Under the pieces are notes generated by a model. That model saw only the letters and a program-made list of their open reading frames with translations. It was not told where the DNA came from and made no database searches. A program made the translations under genes and the position numbers. Shown here piece after piece: positions 63,746-64,000 of a stretch of DNA of 64,000 bases. The DNA lies in contig JAVBNG010000001.1 of NCBI GenBank assembly GCA_031551695.1, positions 62,001-126,000 of the forward strand, in the 5' to 3' direction. Numbering within the stretch: the stretch's first letter is position 1; every line of letters starts with the position of its first letter. Origin of the DNA: JAAYCI01 sp031551695. Lineage in GTDB: Bacteria; Bacillota; Clostridia; Oscillospirales; Ruminococcaceae.

Positions 63746-64000
63746 TTAGCGTACATATTCGTATGCCAACTGAAATGATTCGTATTTCTCATCTCGAGAT
63801 TCCGAACCATAATTAATAAAATAATTATGTGATGAGGCACGGTGCTGGTGAAATGAGTCCTGCATATATACTCTACTCGACTGGCTTACATATTTTTTTA
63901 CACATGCTATTTTCTGCTCGTAGTATTGTGTTATGTTTACGAAATAATTGGGGGTAAAAGATGTGGCCTCTGAAAACAACGGTTCAACAAAAAGAAGGCG
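63746..64000 (-). CDS. C-terminus of a possible PIG-L-family deacetylase (partial)
   Basis: The frame is open from the window edge to 63746 (84 residues seen). The pattern NYFVNITQYYEQKIACVKKY...SQ and the tail GSESRDEKYESFQLAYEYV fits the C-terminal ends of GlcNAc-PI de-N-acetylase-like proteins (ISEYFEKKIEAL-KSQ and a final YAEAF). The catalytic part is outside the window, so the call is tentative. AT-rich, acquired DNA. Confidence 0.45.
   Translation of the reverse strand, partial: RLLFVEPLFSEATSFTPNYFVNITQYYEQKIACVKKYVSQSSRVYMQDSFHQHRASSHNYFINYGSESRDEKYESFQLAYEYVR

Overview
The window looks like a chromosomal segment of a GC-rich anaerobic Firmicute of the Clostridia, most likely Oscillospirales. 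This is inferred from strong AGGAGG-type ribosome sites, a hisS-aspS operon, an anaerobic radical-SAM maturase, a stand-alone AICAR transformylase, and clostridial maf/minD/mgsA synteny. No rRNA, tRNA, CRISPR array or transposase was recognised. From about 61.2 kb base composition changes, and beyond 62.9 kb the DNA is clearly AT-rich, marking an acquired segment.

Layout. 0-4.1 kb: the 3' end of gap with an in-frame stop, then a soluble multi-PAS hybrid kinase. 4.1-11.9 kb: a polyol/sugar catabolic island with three zinc alcohol dehydrogenases, a DhnA-type aldolase, an FGGY kinase and a flavodoxin-fold oxidoreductase. A LacI repressor sits between two identical operators, each just downstream of a good promoter. 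12.0-22.2 kb: the most unusual locus. A GntR/UTRA regulator is divergent from an SDR, followed by genes for a complete 2-oxoacid (acetoin-type) dehydrogenase complex (E1a, E1b, E2, E3) and a small dimeric-barrel protein. With them are three homologues of methenyl-tetrahydromethanopterin cyclohydrolase, two with the family's SAR..E signature and one without it. 22.2-28.5 kb: a BMP-lipoprotein ABC importer operon with a RibD_C-type reductase, behind a strong promoter and a 21-bp operator-like palindrome. 29-38.5 kb: a housekeeping block on the minus strand (aspS, hisS, mgsA, minD, maf, dut, U32 peptidase, zapA). 38.8-43.1 kb: glycogen/maltodextrin genes. 43.4-48.2 kb: an esterase, a radical-SAM maturase, CorA and thrC. 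48.5-56.8 kb: two membrane-bound hybrid kinases, an AICAR transformylase and a zinc-ribbon/DRR-repeat protein. 57.1-60.3 kb: an XRE-cupin regulator divergent from tdh-kbl (threonine to glycine). 60.4-64 kb: an MBL-fold hydrolase and then foreign-looking genes, including a DUF3991/Toprim protein.

Two things stand out. (1) At least six copies of a dispersed, structured intergenic element (8.4, 11.9, 15.8, 28.7, 43.2 and 52.4 kb). It has constant single-stranded words (CAGCCGCAAG and GCGGAAGGTAGAT) and stems whose sequences differ between copies while pairing is kept, which is covariation readable by eye. A module of this element and a second GC-rich repeat family also appear in frame inside two protein-coding genes. 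(2) The cyclohydrolase-paralogue/2-oxoacid dehydrogenase locus, which is a plausible undescribed catabolic pathway.

All calls come from reading the sequence and from recalled family knowledge. No database search was run.
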